A stretch of 64,000 bases of DNA from Fimbriimonadaceae bacterium (GTDB taxonomy: Bacteria > Armatimonadota > Fimbriimonadia > Fimbriimonadales > Fimbriimonadaceae), in assembly GCA_020847855.1 (NCBI GenBank), contig JADLBH010000037.1, positions 62,001 through 126,000 on the forward strand, in the 5' to 3' direction. How positions within the stretch are numbered: the first letter of the stretch is position 1; each line of letters opens with the position of its first letter. The translations under genes were made by a program, and so were the position numbers. The notes under the pieces were generated by a model. That model had not been told where the DNA came from and ran no database searches. It was given only the letters and a program-made list of their open reading frames with translations. Shown here piece by piece: positions 42,083 through 51,502 of this stretch.

Positions 42083-42949
42083 ATGACCTTCCTCGCCGCT
42101 CTCGCCCTCGCCGATCCGTTGCTTCTTCCGATCGGACGACCCGGTACCGTCACCGTCGCGCCCGGATGGACTCGAACGGCGTCCGGGTCGCCGGCCTCTG
42201 CCCAGGAAGCAGCCAAGGCGGCGGAAGGGCTTCGGTTCGTCTTCGTCGGCGAGTCGCACGACAACCCCTATCACCATCGGGCGCAAGCCGACATGATCGA
42301 GGCCCTGGTCGCTGAAGGGCGGCTTGTGAGCGTCGGTTTCGAGATGTTCACTCGGGACAATCAGGACAGCCTCGCACCTTGGACCCTCGGTCAGTGGACC
42401 GAGGTGGAGTTCATCCAGAAGGCTTCTTGGAAGACGCAGTGGGGGTTCGACTACGCGCTCTACCGGCCGATCTTTGAGGCGGTTCGGAAGCACGGCCTCC
42501 CGATGTACGCACTGAACGTGCCCAGGGATTGGGTCCGCGAGGTTTCGCGTTCCGGCGTGGAGTCTCTGACCCCCGAGCGAAGAGCCTGGGTTCCTGGACT
42601 CGACCTCGGATGGAACGACCATCGCAAAGTATTCGACTCCTTGATGGAAGGGCACCCGCCAGGAGCCGCGCTCGACGGAATGTATCGGGGCCAAGTGACC
42701 TGGGACACAGGCATGGCCCAGAGCGCGATGGACGCGGTGGCCAAGTCGAAGAACCCGAGGCGCGTGATGGTGGTCGTTGCGGGAATCGGGCATATGATGT
42801 ACGGGGTCGGGATCAATGGCCGAATCACCGCCAAGACCGGGGAGAGGGTGCTCAACGTCGCTTGCATCAGCGGAAGCGGCGCCCGAGAGGTGAGCAAGGG
42901 CCTTGCTGACTTCGTATACCTCTCTGCCGAGCCCGACAAGGGGACGTGA
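42083..42949 (+). CDS. ChaN-like (heme-binding uptake / Tiki superfamily) protein
   Basis: A 288-residue protein with ChaN/Tiki-type motifs: [20 protein letters not shown] (about 52-71) and [13 protein letters not shown]. The later His in [11 protein letters not shown] completes the usual active or ligand site. Relatives bind heme or act as EreA/Tiki-like hydrolases. A weak signal-like N terminus ([16 protein letters not shown]) suggests export. The ATG at 42083 is chosen over upstream in-frame starts because similarity and the hydrophobic start fit it. It overlaps pyrD as GTGA, so both are probably co-expressed. Confidence 0.78.
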   Translation: MTFLAALALADPLLLPIGRPGTVTVAPGWTRTASGSPASAQEAAKAAEGLRFVFVGESHDNPYHHRAQADMIEALVAEGRLVSVGFEMFTRDNQDSLAPWTLGQWTEVEFIQKASWKTQWGFDYALYRPIFEAVRKHGLPMYALNVPRDWVREVSRSGVESLTPERRAWVPGLDLGWNDHRKVFDSLMEGHPPGAALDGMYRGQVTWDTGMAQSAMDAVAKSKNPRRVMVVVAGIGHMMYGVGINGRITAKTGERVLNVACISGSGAREVSKGLADFVYLSAEPDKGT

Positions 42950-43890
42950 GCCTCGGTCATCGGTTGCTCCTCTCCCTGCCGCCGGAGACTGCCCACGAAA
43001 TCGGGCTTGCGGCCGTCTCGCGGGGATGGCTCGGGACAGTCACGGTGCCGGAGCGTCCCGTGGAGTCCTTCGGTGTTCGGTTCCGGAACCCGATCGGGCT
43101 GGCGGCGGGCTTTGACAAGAACGGGGTCGCGATCGGGCACTGGCACCGGCTCGGGTTTGGCTTCGTCGAGGTCGGCACGGTCACTCGCCACGCACAAGTG
43201 GGAAACCCTCGGCCACGGCTCTTCCGCCTGAGGGAGCATGGCGCCCTCGTGAACCGGATGGGCTTCAACAACGAGGGGGCGGACGCCCTTGCGCGTCGGC
43301 TCGAAGGGAGCGCGTGTCCCATCCCGGTCGGAGTCAACCTTGGCAAGAGCAAGGTCACCGCGCTGGAGGACGCACCGTCCGACTATCTGTACAGCTTTCG
43401 GCTGCTCGCGCCTTTCGCCTCCTATGTGGTGGTGAACGTCTCCTCGCCCAACACGCCTGGCTTGCGCGACCTCCAACAGACCGAAGCCTTGCGGGCCGTC
43501 CTTTCGCCCTTGCGCGAGGCCAAGCCGGAGACCCCCCTGTTCGTGAAGGTCGCCCCGGACCTTGAGCCCGCAGCTCTCGAAGAGATCGCCGACGTTGCGG
43601 TCGAATTGGGCCTCACGGGGATCGTGGCGACGAACACCACGCTCGGACGCCCTGGCCTTGGCTCGGGCGTTCCGGAGGGCGGGCTCTCGGGAGCACCGCT
43701 CCGGCCCCTGGCGGACTCCGCACTCGAAACCCTCGCGAGATTGGGCACCGGCCTGGTCCTCATCGGCTCGGGCGGGGTCATGGGGCGGGACGATTTCCAC
43801 CAAAAGGTGAGGCTTGGTGCAAGCTTGGTACAGGTGTACACTGGGTTCGTGTACGCGGGCCCGACGTTCGTCGCTAGCCTGCTCGCCTAG
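42946..43890 (+). CDS. pyrD: Dihydroorotate dehydrogenase (quinone), class 2
   Basis: FMN enzyme oxidising dihydroorotate to orotate in pyrimidine synthesis, with quinone as acceptor. The 314-residue protein has the class 2 layout: an N-terminal membrane-associating helix ([16 protein letters not shown]), [24 protein letters not shown], the catalytic Ser in [12 protein letters not shown] and the FMN-phosphate region [12 protein letters not shown]. It is slightly shorter than the E. coli enzyme. It overlaps the ChaN-like gene (GTGA). Its stop shares CTAG with the ABC permease gene. Confidence 0.95.
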   Translation: MSLGHRLLLSLPPETAHEIGLAAVSRGWLGTVTVPERPVESFGVRFRNPIGLAAGFDKNGVAIGHWHRLGFGFVEVGTVTRHAQVGNPRPRLFRLREHGALVNRMGFNNEGADALARRLEGSACPIPVGVNLGKSKVTALEDAPSDYLYSFRLLAPFASYVVVNVSSPNTPGLRDLQQTEALRAVLSPLREAKPETPLFVKVAPDLEPAALEEIADVAVELGLTGIVATNTTLGRPGLGSGVPEGGLSGAPLRPLADSALETLARLGTGLVLIGSGGVMGRDDFHQKVRLGASLVQVYTGFVYAGPTFVASLLA

Positions 43891-45416
43891 CGCTCGTCGG
43901 GCAGGACGATGCCCCGCATGATCACTCGCTGGGCCAAGAGGAACACGACGACCGAGGGCAGGGCCGCCACGGTCACCGCCGCCATGGTGACGGCCTTGGG
44001 CGCCGACTGCTGAAGCTGGTAGACGAACACCATGAGCGTCCACATGCGCGAGTCTTGGCAGACCAGGAACGCATAGAGGAACGCGCCATAGGCTCCGATG
44101 AAGGCGAGGAGCGCCATATAGCCCAGGACCGGCTTGGCCAAGGGGAGTGCGAGCCGCAGCATCATGACCCACTCCGGGGCCCCGTCCACCTGGCCGGAAT
44201 CGAAGACCTCGCGAGGCTGAGAGTCGAAGAACCCCTTGAGCAGGAAGATGCTATAGCCGCTGGCCAGGGTCGGCAAGACGAGGGCGGCGAACGTGTTCAG
44301 CAGACCGAGGTCCTTGAGAAGCAGGAAGGACGGGATCATCGCGACCTCGGCAGGAAAGGCCATCGTCGCCAGCAAGAAGAGGAGCACCCTGCCCGTCGAG
44401 CGCATGGGAAACCGAGACAGCGCATAAGCCGCGAGCGGGTTCACGACGAGCTGGCCCAGGATCGCCAGACCGCAGAAGATCACGGTGTTCAGCAGGGCGC
44501 GGCCGTTCACCGCGATGTAGTCGAGGATATAGAGGAAGTTCCGGGACAAGAACTCGCTCGACACGTCTGCACGGTACGCAGTCACGTGAGCCCGCTCCGC
44601 CGCGAGGATGGGGAGCGGCCCATTCCCCCACTTGGCCCATTCCTGCTCCACCGTCCCTCGGGCAAACTGCGATGGCAAGGCCGAACGCCGGAACTCATCC
44701 AGCAAGGGGCTTGGGGACGCTTGGATCTCCTCGAACTTGGCCGCCGCTCCCCGCACCTCCGCGGGAACGCCCTCGATCCGGTTCCGGAACTTGGCACGCA
44801 CGAACTCCTGGTACATCCGCTGCTCGCGGATCGGGATCCTGAACTCCCATGGCAGCTCGGCTTTGAACTCGAGCCAGTCCTTCCATTTTTGATCCTGACT
44901 CGGTGCCCATCCCTTGCGCTCCCATGCCTCACTGGGCGGCGCGACGGATTGGAAGGAGCTGTTGAGCTCGATATACGCCCGGTTGAGGTCCTCGATGCGG
45001 CCATACCGTCCCCGGGTCCAGTCTTGCCACCTTTTGGTGAGTTTCCCGGTCACTTGGTTCGGGGCGGTTCGGAACCCTGCGGCCCAGTGTTCGAGGGGAA
45101 GTTGGATCAGGAAGTCTCGGTAGGCCTTCACCATACCTTCGCCTGCCTTCCCCCCTACCCTAGTAGAGGCGATCATCGAGACGTCGCCCGCGTACTTGTC
45201 ATCCACATACTTCGAGAACAGCGCCTCGTCGTCGCTCCAAAACTGTGGGATCAGCTTGCCGTCGTTCTGGTCCGTCGGGCCCTTGAATCCGGTCGAGATC
45301 ATGACGGCGAACGGGTAGACGGTCGTGAGAGCCCCCACGCAGAGGAGCAAGTAGAGCACCGCCATGGCGATCCTTGCCCGAGGCCTTCTCCGACCCACCT
45401 TGCCCACTAGCGGCAC
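43887..45416 (-). CDS. Carbohydrate ABC transporter permease (MalG-like) with large periplasmic insertion
   Basis: A 509-residue permease, against about 280 for typical MalG-like proteins. TM1 is at about 15-40. Five more membrane segments and the MetI-type permease core lie at about 305-500, with the EAA loop [19 protein letters not shown] that contacts the ATPase. Between them about 220-250 residues of hydrophilic, Trp-rich sequence replace a short loop. This part includes [20 protein letters not shown], which by eye recalls the YGxxxxLNxAW repeat of GH42-type glycosidases. No partner permease, binding protein or ATPase is adjacent. The GTG start has AAGGTGA 8 nt upstream. Its end shares CTAG with pyrD. 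Confidence 0.8.
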   Translation of the reverse strand: MPLVGKVGRRRPRARIAMAVLYLLLCVGALTTVYPFAVMISTGFKGPTDQNDGKLIPQFWSDDEALFSKYVDDKYAGDVSMIASTRVGGKAGEGMVKAYRDFLIQLPLEHWAAGFRTAPNQVTGKLTKRWQDWTRGRYGRIEDLNRAYIELNSSFQSVAPPSEAWERKGWAPSQDQKWKDWLEFKAELPWEFRIPIREQRMYQEFVRAKFRNRIEGVPAEVRGAAAKFEEIQASPSPLLDEFRRSALPSQFARGTVEQEWAKWGNGPLPILAAERAHVTAYRADVSSEFLSRNFLYILDYIAVNGRALLNTVIFCGLAILGQLVVNPLAAYALSRFPMRSTGRVLLFLLATMAFPAEVAMIPSFLLLKDLGLLNTFAALVLPTLASGYSIFLLKGFFDSQPREVFDSGQVDGAPEWVMMLRLALPLAKPVLGYMALLAFIGAYGAFLYAFLVCQDSRMWTLMVFVYQLQQSAPKAVTMAAVTVAALPSVVVFLLAQRVIMRGIVLPDER

Positions 45417-45577
45417 GAGGGGTCACCTTGTGTCGCAATATTCCAGGACATCGCCCCAATCCCAGCAGGAATACCAGGGCAAACCGATGGTCCGGCGCGG
45501 AACGACCACGTGGGACGACCCGCGCCACGCTCGCCAGGAAGGCAGCGATCTGCGGGCATCAAGGAGGAGAGCAAAAC

Positions 45578-46978
45578 ATGTCCTTTCGCATCAATACGAA
45601 CACACAGGCCCTCTCGGCCTACCGCAACCTCAGTATGACCGGCAAAGACCTTGCGCAGTCGCTCAACCGACTGTCCACGGGTCTCAGGATCAACTCTGGC
45701 GCGGACGACCCGGCAGGCCTGATCGCCTCGGAGCGCTTCAGGGTTCAGATCTCGGCGATGGACGCTGCGATCCGGAACAACAGCGACGCCCTCAACTTCG
45801 CAAAGACCGCAGACAGCGCCCTCGACGAAGTGAGCCGTCTGCTCAAAGAGGCCCGAAGTCTGGCTGTCGCCAACGGCAACAGCTCGATTGACGCCTCGCA
45901 AAAGCAGGCCAACCAGACACAGCTCGACAGCATCCTCGCCTCGATCACGCGGGTCTCGCAGACCACGCAGTTCGGGCAGAAGAAGATGCTGGACGGTAGC
46001 GCCGGCGCCTATGCCACCGTCAACAACCCTGCCAACATCGCTTCCGCGAACGTCACAGGCTCCTTCGGCACTGTAGGGATGGACGCGAACGGCGACTTGG
46101 ACGTTCAAGTGACCACGGCGGCGACTCGCGCCGTTGTGACCGGTACCCAGGCCTATGCCACGGGAGCCACCCTGGTCGGCGCAGGCAACTTCTCGATCAA
46201 CGGTCGAGCGTTCTCCACGACCGCCACGACGGACCGGGACGCCCTGGTCGCCATGATCAACAACGCCCAAGGCGAGACCGGGGTAACCGCGAGCGTGAAC
46301 GGTTCCAACCAGGTCGTGCTCACGAGCGACGCCTACGGCACGAATACCGAAGTCAACCTGACGAGCTCGACCGCGGGTCTGATCCTCGCTGCCGCCGGTA
46401 GCGCGAGCGACGCAGGGAGCAACGCCGTGGCCACGGTCACCTATGACTATGGGACCGGAACCGAGGCAGTGACCTTCGACAAGGGGCAGGGCCTGGAGCT
46501 CAAGGACTCCAAGGGCAACCAGATCAAGCTCACGGTCGCAGGCAACGCGGTCGCAACCTACACTGGCGCGGTGCAGATCACGGCTGGAGAGTCCACGTTC
46601 CAGATCGGCGCCAACGGCGGCCAGACCGCAAGGCTCAACCTGCAGAACTTCGGTTCGGCGGCCCTGGGTCTGAGCGCGGTGGACATCACGGGCAGCGACA
46701 TGACTGCAGCCCTTGCGTCCTTGGACACTGCGATCGACACCGTGACCTCGGCCCGAGGGAACATCGGTTCCTTCATGCGGAACACCGTGGAGTCCAACAT
46801 GCGGTCGCTCAGCGTCGCCAAGGAGAACCTTTCGGCGACCGAGAGCTCGATCCGCGAGGTGGACGTCGCGGAGGAGATGACGAACTTCACGCGGCTCCAG
46901 ATCCTGCAGCAGTCCGGCGTGGCGATGCTCGCTCAGGCGAACGCGTTCCCGCAGGCGGTGCTCTCGCTCCTTCGATAA
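45578..46978 (+). CDS. fliC: Flagellin
   Basis: A 466-residue flagellin. The conserved D0/D1 N terminus (MSFRINTNTQALSAYRNLS, LSTGLRINSGADDPAGLIAS) and C terminus (SAREVDVAEEMTNFTRLQIL-like, here SIREVDVAEEMTNFTRLQIL, and NAFPQAVLSLLR) flank a variable Ala/Thr/Gly-rich centre of about 280 residues. A strong AAGGAGGAGA lies 8 nt before the ATG. No convincing sigma-28 promoter was found in the 160 bp upstream. No other flagellar gene is in the window. A terminator follows. Confidence 0.96.
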   Translation: MSFRINTNTQALSAYRNLSMTGKDLAQSLNRLSTGLRINSGADDPAGLIASERFRVQISAMDAAIRNNSDALNFAKTADSALDEVSRLLKEARSLAVANGNSSIDASQKQANQTQLDSILASITRVSQTTQFGQKKMLDGSAGAYATVNNPANIASANVTGSFGTVGMDANGDLDVQVTTAATRAVVTGTQAYATGATLVGAGNFSINGRAFSTTATTDRDALVAMINNAQGETGVTASVNGSNQVVLTSDAYGTNTEVNLTSSTAGLILAAAGSASDAGSNAVATVTYDYGTGTEAVTFDKGQGLELKDSKGNQIKLTVAGNAVATYTGAVQITAGESTFQIGANGGQTARLNLQNFGSAALGLSAVDITGSDMTAALASLDTAIDTVTSARGNIGSFMRNTVESNMRSLSVAKENLSATESSIREVDVAEEMTNFTRLQILQQSGVAMLAQANAFPQAVLSLLR

Positions 46979-46998
46979 GAGGCGAGAAGAAGGCGGAA

Positions 46999-47043
46999 AC
47001 GGGCCTGGTCGTCCCTAGGGCGGCGGGGCCCGTCCTCGTTTTT
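46999..47043 (+). terminator. Rho-independent terminator after flagellin
   Basis: ACGGGCC (46999-47005) pairs with GGCCCGT (47027-47033) across an internal region that can pair further, followed closely by CCTCGTTTTT. Confidence 0.75.
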
Positions 47044-47099
47044 GGACGATGGCACCAGGGCTGAGGGCCCGCCCGAACCAGGAAGCGGCCCGATCCGGG

Positions 47100-47105
47100 T
47101 ATTAT
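47100..47105 (+). promoter_or_regulatory. Candidate -10 (TATTAT) for the ribosomal protein operon
   Basis: TATTAT lies in the 210-bp stretch between the flagellin terminator and rpsN, 151 nt before the rpsN ATG. No clear -35. It would leave a leader of about 145 nt, which could hold a feedback site; no known ribosomal-protein leader fold was recognised. Confidence 0.3.
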
Positions 47106-47256
47106 GCCGCTTCGCCCAGCCCATTCGGGCCAAGCGAAAACGATGGGCCAGGTGCGGAGGATCCGCGCCCTTCTTCCTTCAGACGCTCCGCGGACTTAGG
47201 AAGTCTCCGGGCGCTCGGCCACCCGAGCAAACCAGCCTGTCACAGAACGAGGAACC

Positions 47257-47442
47257 ATGGCCAAAGAGTGTCTAATCAACAAACAAAAGCGCAAACCCAA
47301 GTTCAAGGTGCGCTCCTATAACCGTTGCAGCGTCTGCGGGCGCGACAGCGGGTACATCCGATACTTCGGCATCTGCCGAATCTGCTTCCGCGAGATGGCC
47401 CACAAAGGGCTGCTCCCCGGTGTGAGGAAATCGAGCTGGTAG
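47257..47442 (+). CDS. rpsN: 30S ribosomal protein S14, type Z
   Basis: The 61-residue, zinc-binding form of S14: [20 protein letters not shown] provides the four Cys ligands, and [11 protein letters not shown] is the standard C terminus. GAGGA precedes the ATG. In most bacteria this gene follows rplE in the spc operon. Here it is the first gene of the cluster, with flagellin upstream. Confidence 0.97.
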   Translation: MAKECLINKQKRKPKFKVRSYNRCSVCGRDSGYIRYFGICRICFREMAHKGLLPGVRKSSW

Positions 47443-47452
47443 GGCCGGAACG

Positions 47453-47848
47453 ATGCACAGCGACCCTATAGCCGACCTGCTCGCCAGGATCAAGAACGGC
47501 CTGAACGCCCGCAAGGACTTCGTAGACGCCCCTGCCAGCAAGATCAAGGTCGAGATCGCCAAGCTCCTCGAAAAGGAGGGCTTCGTCTCGGGCCACGAGC
47601 TGATCACCGAAGGAAAGTTCCCGACGATCCGAGTCCACCTCCGGTACGACGCCGATCGCAAACCCATCATCCACTCCCTCCGGCGCGTAAGCACCCCCGG
47701 CCTTCGGGTCTACAAGGGCTCGTCGGAGCTGCGACCGATCCGGGCTGGACTCGCTACTCGGATCATTACTACGAGCCAAGGGCTCCTGACCGACCGCGAG
47801 GCGCGTCGCAAGCGCATCGGCGGCGAAGTCATCTGCGAGGTTTGGTAA
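47453..47848 (+). CDS. rpsH: 30S ribosomal protein S8
   Basis: 131 residues, normal length. The start HSDPIADLLARIKNGLNAR and the C-terminal RPIRAGLATRIITTSQGLLT/EVICEVW are the S8 signatures. It binds helix 21 of 16S rRNA and in other bacteria is the translational repressor of the spc operon. It lies 10 bp after rpsN. Confidence 0.97.
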   Translation: MHSDPIADLLARIKNGLNARKDFVDAPASKIKVEIAKLLEKEGFVSGHELITEGKFPTIRVHLRYDADRKPIIHSLRRVSTPGLRVYKGSSELRPIRAGLATRIITTSQGLLTDREARRKRIGGEVICEVW

Positions 47849-47851
47849 ACC

Positions 47852-48406
47852 ATGTCTAGAATTGGACTCAAACCGATCAACGTCCCAGGGAACGTCACCG
47901 TGGAAGTGCTCGATGGCACGGTCTCGGTGAAAGGACCCAAGGGGGACCTGAGCGCGATCATCGCCAAGACGCTCGAGGTGAAGCAGGAGGACGGCACACT
48001 CACGATCGAGCGGCCGGACAACATCCGCTACCATCGTTCGCAGCACGGCCTGGCCCGGACTCTCATTGCGAACATGGTACAGGGCGTGACCAGTGGGCAC
48101 AGCAAGACGCTACAGATCCATGGCGTGGGATATCGCGCCCGGATCGCGGGCAAGCTGTTGACACTGAGCCTGGGGTTCTCGCACGAGATCAACATCACCG
48201 CGCCGGAAGGAATTGACATTGACGTCAAGGCTGACGAGAAGACGCGCGTGACCACGATCGTCGTCGCAGGGGCCGACAAGGCCAAAGTGGGACAGGTCGC
48301 CGCCGACATCCGCAAGACCCGCAAGCCCGATCCCTATAAGGGCAAGGGCGTCCGATACCTCGACGAGGTCGTCCGCCTGCGGCCGGGCAAGAGGGCCGGA
48401 GTCTAA
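47852..48406 (+). CDS. rplF: 50S ribosomal protein L6
   Basis: 184 residues with the tandem L6 folds. Features are MSRIGLKPINVPGNVTVEV, the HGVGYRARIAGKLLTLSLG middle, and the C-terminal PDPYKGKGVRYLDEVVRLRP that contacts 23S rRNA near the factor-binding site. Three bases separate it from rpsH. Confidence 0.97.
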   Translation: MSRIGLKPINVPGNVTVEVLDGTVSVKGPKGDLSAIIAKTLEVKQEDGTLTIERPDNIRYHRSQHGLARTLIANMVQGVTSGHSKTLQIHGVGYRARIAGKLLTLSLGFSHEINITAPEGIDIDVKADEKTRVTTIVVAGADKAKVGQVAADIRKTRKPDPYKGKGVRYLDEVVRLRPGKRAGV

Positions 48407-48409
48407 ACC

Positions 48410-48763
48410 ATGGCAGTAAAGACAAGAACCGAGATGCGCTTGGCGCGCCATGCAAGGATCCGCAAGAACCTTTCCGGCACCCCGGAAAGGCCGCGGCTTG
48501 CAGTCTATCGAAGCACAAAGCACATCAGTGCCCAGATCATTGACGACGTGGCCGGGCACACCCTGGCCGCGGCGAGCAGCCAAGAGAAAGCCCTGGTCGC
48601 CTCGGACAACACCGAGGGCGCGAAGAAGGTGGGTGCGGCCCTGGCCGAGCGGGCGAAGAAAGCCGGGATCAAGGCCGTGGTGCTCGATCGAGGCGGCCTT
48701 CGCTACCACGGCACCGTGGCCGCGCTCGCAGACGCCGTGCGCGAAGGCGGGGTGGAGCTCTAA
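48410..48763 (+). CDS. rplR: 50S ribosomal protein L18
   Basis: 117 residues. The basic N terminus ([20 protein letters not shown]) binds 5S rRNA, and the C-terminal [19 protein letters not shown] is diagnostic. Its TAA stop overlaps the rpsE ATG by one base (TAATG). Confidence 0.97.
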   Translation: MAVKTRTEMRLARHARIRKNLSGTPERPRLAVYRSTKHISAQIIDDVAGHTLAAASSQEKALVASDNTEGAKKVGAALAERAKKAGIKAVVLDRGGLRYHGTVAALADAVREGGVEL

Positions 48764-49353
48764 TGGGTAGGCGCGGGCCGCGGCTCGTTGGCCGCCGACA
48801 GTCCTCGCTCGGCAAGGACGGGAGAGCCCCGGAAGGGCCGCAGATGGACGTCCGGGTCGTCCGCTCGAACAAGGTGTTCAAGACCCACAAGGGCGGCAAG
48901 ACCGCGAGCTGGTCAATCATGGTCGTCGTCGGGGACAACAAGGGCATGGTCGGAGTTGGCATGGGCAAGGCCCGTGGCATCCCCGACGCCATTCGCAAGG
49001 CCGAGGAAGCCGCGCGGAAGAACATGTTCCAGGTGAACCTGCTGGGCAACACGATCCCCCACGAGGTGAGGGCGACGTACGGCTCCAGCACGATCGTCCT
49101 CAAGCCAGCCTCGCCGGGAACCGGCGTCAAGGCCGGCTCGGCGGTGCGGCAGTGCCTCGAGGCCGTGGGCGTCCACGATGTCTTGGCCAAATGCCTGGGA
49201 TCGCGAAACGGAACCAACATCGCCTATGCCACGGTCGAGGCCTTCCGGTCGCTCACCGCACCCGAAGTGCTCGCCCAACGGCGCGGGAAGGACGTGAACG
49301 AGCTCGTTCCATGGCTCGCCAAGGCGCGCAAGGAGGAGGCTGAGAATGCTTAA
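48763..49353 (+). CDS. rpsE: 30S ribosomal protein S5
   Basis: 196 residues. The double-stranded RNA-binding-type N domain and the S5 C domain are intact (GGKTASWSIMVVVGDNKGMV, PASPGTGVKAGSAVRQCLEA). An N-terminal extension of about 30 basic/Gly residues precedes the conserved DVRVVRSNKVFKT start. S5 secures decoding fidelity at the mRNA entry channel. The end overlaps rpmD by 8 bp. Confidence 0.97.
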   Translation: MGRRGPRLVGRRQSSLGKDGRAPEGPQMDVRVVRSNKVFKTHKGGKTASWSIMVVVGDNKGMVGVGMGKARGIPDAIRKAEEAARKNMFQVNLLGNTIPHEVRATYGSSTIVLKPASPGTGVKAGSAVRQCLEAVGVHDVLAKCLGSRNGTNIAYATVEAFRSLTAPEVLAQRRGKDVNELVPWLAKARKEEAENA

Positions 49354-49663
49354 GATCACCCTCGCAAAAAGTGTCATCGGGAACACGCCAAAGAACCGGG
49401 CCACGGTTCGGGCCCTCGGCCTGACCAAGACGGGCAGGAGCGTCCTGCAGAACGACACGCCCACCATCCGTGGGATGATCCACCATGTGAAGCACCTTCT
49501 TCGTGTCGAGGAGGTGGAGGGCGAGAAGACGACCAGGGCACGCCGCGGCAAGGCCGTGGCTGCGACCACACCCAAGGCTGAGCCCGTAAAGGCCGAACCC
49601 AAGAAGACTGCGACCACGAAGGCCGGGCCCAAGAAGACCACGAAGAAGGAGAACGAAGAATGA
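49346..49663 (+). CDS. rpmD: 50S ribosomal protein L30 with Lys/Ala-rich C-terminal extension
   Basis: The first about 58 residues are a complete L30 (KITLAKSVIGNTPKNRATVR, LGLTKTGRSVLQNDTPTIRG, HLLRVEEVE). The usual length is about 60. Here about 45 further residues follow, made almost entirely of Lys, Ala, Thr, Pro and Glu, resembling histone-like disordered tails. The reading frame is protected by an ATGA overlap with rplO, so the tail is not a frameshift artefact. Confidence 0.93.
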   Translation: MLKITLAKSVIGNTPKNRATVRALGLTKTGRSVLQNDTPTIRGMIHHVKHLLRVEEVEGEKTTRARRGKAVAATTPKAEPVKAEPKKTATTKAGPKKTTKKENEE

Positions 49664-50100
49664 GCATCCACGAACTGAGGCCGGCCAAGGGCTCGACCAA
49701 GCGCAAGCGCAGAATCGCCCGAGGCATCGGCAGCGGAATGGGCAAGACGGCGACCCGAGGTAGCAAGGGGCAGAAGGCTCGCAGGCAGATTCCTGCATGG
49801 TTCGAAGGTGGGCAAACCCCCATCCATCGCAGGCTCCCGGTCAAGAAGGGCTTCCGCAACCCTAACTCGAAGCACTACGGGATCGTCAACCTCGACGATC
49901 TCGAGAAGCACTTCGACGCCGGCAGCACGGTGGATCCCGACTCGCTCCACAAGGCCGGGCTCGTCCACACCGGAGTGGACGGCGTGAAGGTTCTCGCCTT
50001 CGGAGAGCTCAAGAAAAAGCTGACCGTCAAGGCGCACAAGGTCAGTGCCAAGGCCAAGGAAGCCATCGAGAAGTCCGGCGGCGCGGTGGAGACCCTCTAG
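49660..50100 (+). CDS. rplO: 50S ribosomal protein L15
   Basis: 146 residues. The Gly/Lys-rich N terminus (KRRIARGIGSGMGKTATRG), the GFEGGQTPIHRRLP-type motif (here WFEGGQTPIHRRLPVKKGF) and the C-terminal KVSAKAKEAIEKSGG are standard L15. A late assembly protein of the 50S subunit. It starts inside the rpmD stop (ATGA) and precedes secY by 2 bp. Confidence 0.97.
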   Translation: MSIHELRPAKGSTKRKRRIARGIGSGMGKTATRGSKGQKARRQIPAWFEGGQTPIHRRLPVKKGFRNPNSKHYGIVNLDDLEKHFDAGSTVDPDSLHKAGLVHTGVDGVKVLAFGELKKKLTVKAHKVSAKAKEAIEKSGGAVETL

Positions 50101-50102
50101 TC

Positions 50103-51452
50103 ATGGCCGCCTTGGGGATGGGTGGGGACAAGAGCCTCAAGCTCAGCCTCTCGGACACATTCAGGCTCGCTTGGACCGACGAGGATCTGCGGCCGCGCAT
50201 CATGTTCATCTTGCTGATGTTCGGCCTCTACGCCTTGGGCGTCCACGTCCCAGTACCGATCCCTGGAGTGGACCCCAGCGAGATGACCAAGCTCTTGGAA
50301 GGCAACAGCTTCCTCGGGCTCGTCAATATGTTTGGCGGAGGCGCGTTCAAAAGGCTCTCCGTCCTCGCACTCGGGCTGAACCCCTATATCACGGCCTCGA
50401 TCATCCTGCAGGTCCTCACCTTCGCCAATCCGGCCTGGAAGCAGGAGATGCAGGAAGGGGGAGAATATGCCAGGCGGCAACAGAACCGCCGAACGCGGCT
50501 CCTCACGCTGGCCCTTTGCGTCTTCCAGGGCCTCGGGCTCCTCACGCTCTTAAGCCAAGGCATCCCGGCGGTGAACAGCATGGGGATCCTCGTCCGAATC
50601 GCCACGATCGTCTTTTGGACCGCAGGCGCGATGTTCCTCCTTTGGATGGGGGAGCAACTCAGCGAGAAGGGGATCGGGAACGGGGTCTCGCTGCTCATCT
50701 TCGCGGGCATCGTGATCTCCCTGCCGAACGTGGTGACCAGCCTCTATGGCGCCGTTCAGGCCGGGACCGTACCGATGTGGCAGGCGGCGATGGTCGTGGT
50801 CGCATTCATCGCGATGACCTGGTTCGTCGTGATGTTCAGCATCGCCCAACGAAGGATCCCGATCCAGCACATGCGCCGGAACTACGGCACGAAAACGCTA
50901 GGGGGTCAAACGAGCTACCTGCCCATATCGGTGAACATGGCCGGGGTCATCCCGATCATCTTCGCGATCTCGCTGGTCTATATGCCCGCCCAGTTCATGC
51001 AGGCCTTCCCTGCGGGCTCGCCCGTACACAACGTGCTGAGCACGATCACCGACTTCATGAGCCCGAACTTCGCCTCGTGGAAGGGCTATGTCGGGGCCGC
51101 GTTCTATACGTTCCTGATCTTCATCTTCTGCTACTTGTGGAACGCGATGGTCTTCAACGTGGAGGATATGTCCAACCAGCTCAAGCGGCACGGTAGTTAT
51201 ATCCCTGGGATTAGACCTGGGAAACAGACCACCGACTTCTTGAACGGCGTGGTGAGCAGGGTGACCTTTGTCGGGGCCGTGTTCCTCGCGGTCGTGGCGC
51301 TCACGCCGTATATGTTCTCCTCCATCGCCGCCGTGAGCGGCCTCTCTCTCATCGCGGGCACTTCCCTTCTCATCATGGTGAGCGTCGCCCTGGAGACGAT
51401 GCGGCAGATCGAGGCGAACATCCTCGCAAAGCAGTACGGCGGCGGGGGCTAG
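50103..51452 (+). CDS. secY: Preprotein translocase subunit SecY
   Basis: A 449-residue, ten-helix channel protein of the Sec translocon. Conserved parts include GVHVPVPIPGVDPSEM at the first periplasmic loop, the NPYITASIILQVLTF plug and lateral-gate region, QRRIPIQHMRR in cytoplasmic loop 4 and RPGKQTTDFLNGVVSRVTF in loop 5, which binds SecA and ribosomes. SecA is encoded at 57027. Location after rplO is canonical. Confidence 0.97.
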   Translation: MAALGMGGDKSLKLSLSDTFRLAWTDEDLRPRIMFILLMFGLYALGVHVPVPIPGVDPSEMTKLLEGNSFLGLVNMFGGGAFKRLSVLALGLNPYITASIILQVLTFANPAWKQEMQEGGEYARRQQNRRTRLLTLALCVFQGLGLLTLLSQGIPAVNSMGILVRIATIVFWTAGAMFLLWMGEQLSEKGIGNGVSLLIFAGIVISLPNVVTSLYGAVQAGTVPMWQAAMVVVAFIAMTWFVVMFSIAQRRIPIQHMRRNYGTKTLGGQTSYLPISVNMAGVIPIIFAISLVYMPAQFMQAFPAGSPVHNVLSTITDFMSPNFASWKGYVGAAFYTFLIFIFCYLWNAMVFNVEDMSNQLKRHGSYIPGIRPGKQTTDFLNGVVSRVTFVGAVFLAVVALTPYMFSSIAAVSGLSLIAGTSLLIMVSVALETMRQIEANILAKQYGGGG

Positions 51453-51502
51453 GCGAAGCACCGCGGTTTGGCCCGGTCCTTGCAGCCCTAGCGATCTTGG
51501 AT

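Noticed and set aside
42460-44172. Long minus-strand frame (570 codons) opposite ChaN-like and pyrD
   Set aside because: No recognisable motif. It covers two well-supported genes on the other strand.
45417-45577. Sigma-28 promoter for flagellin
   Set aside because: CAAACCGATGG at about 45479 only loosely resembles GCCGATAA, and no TAAA box lies at the right distance.
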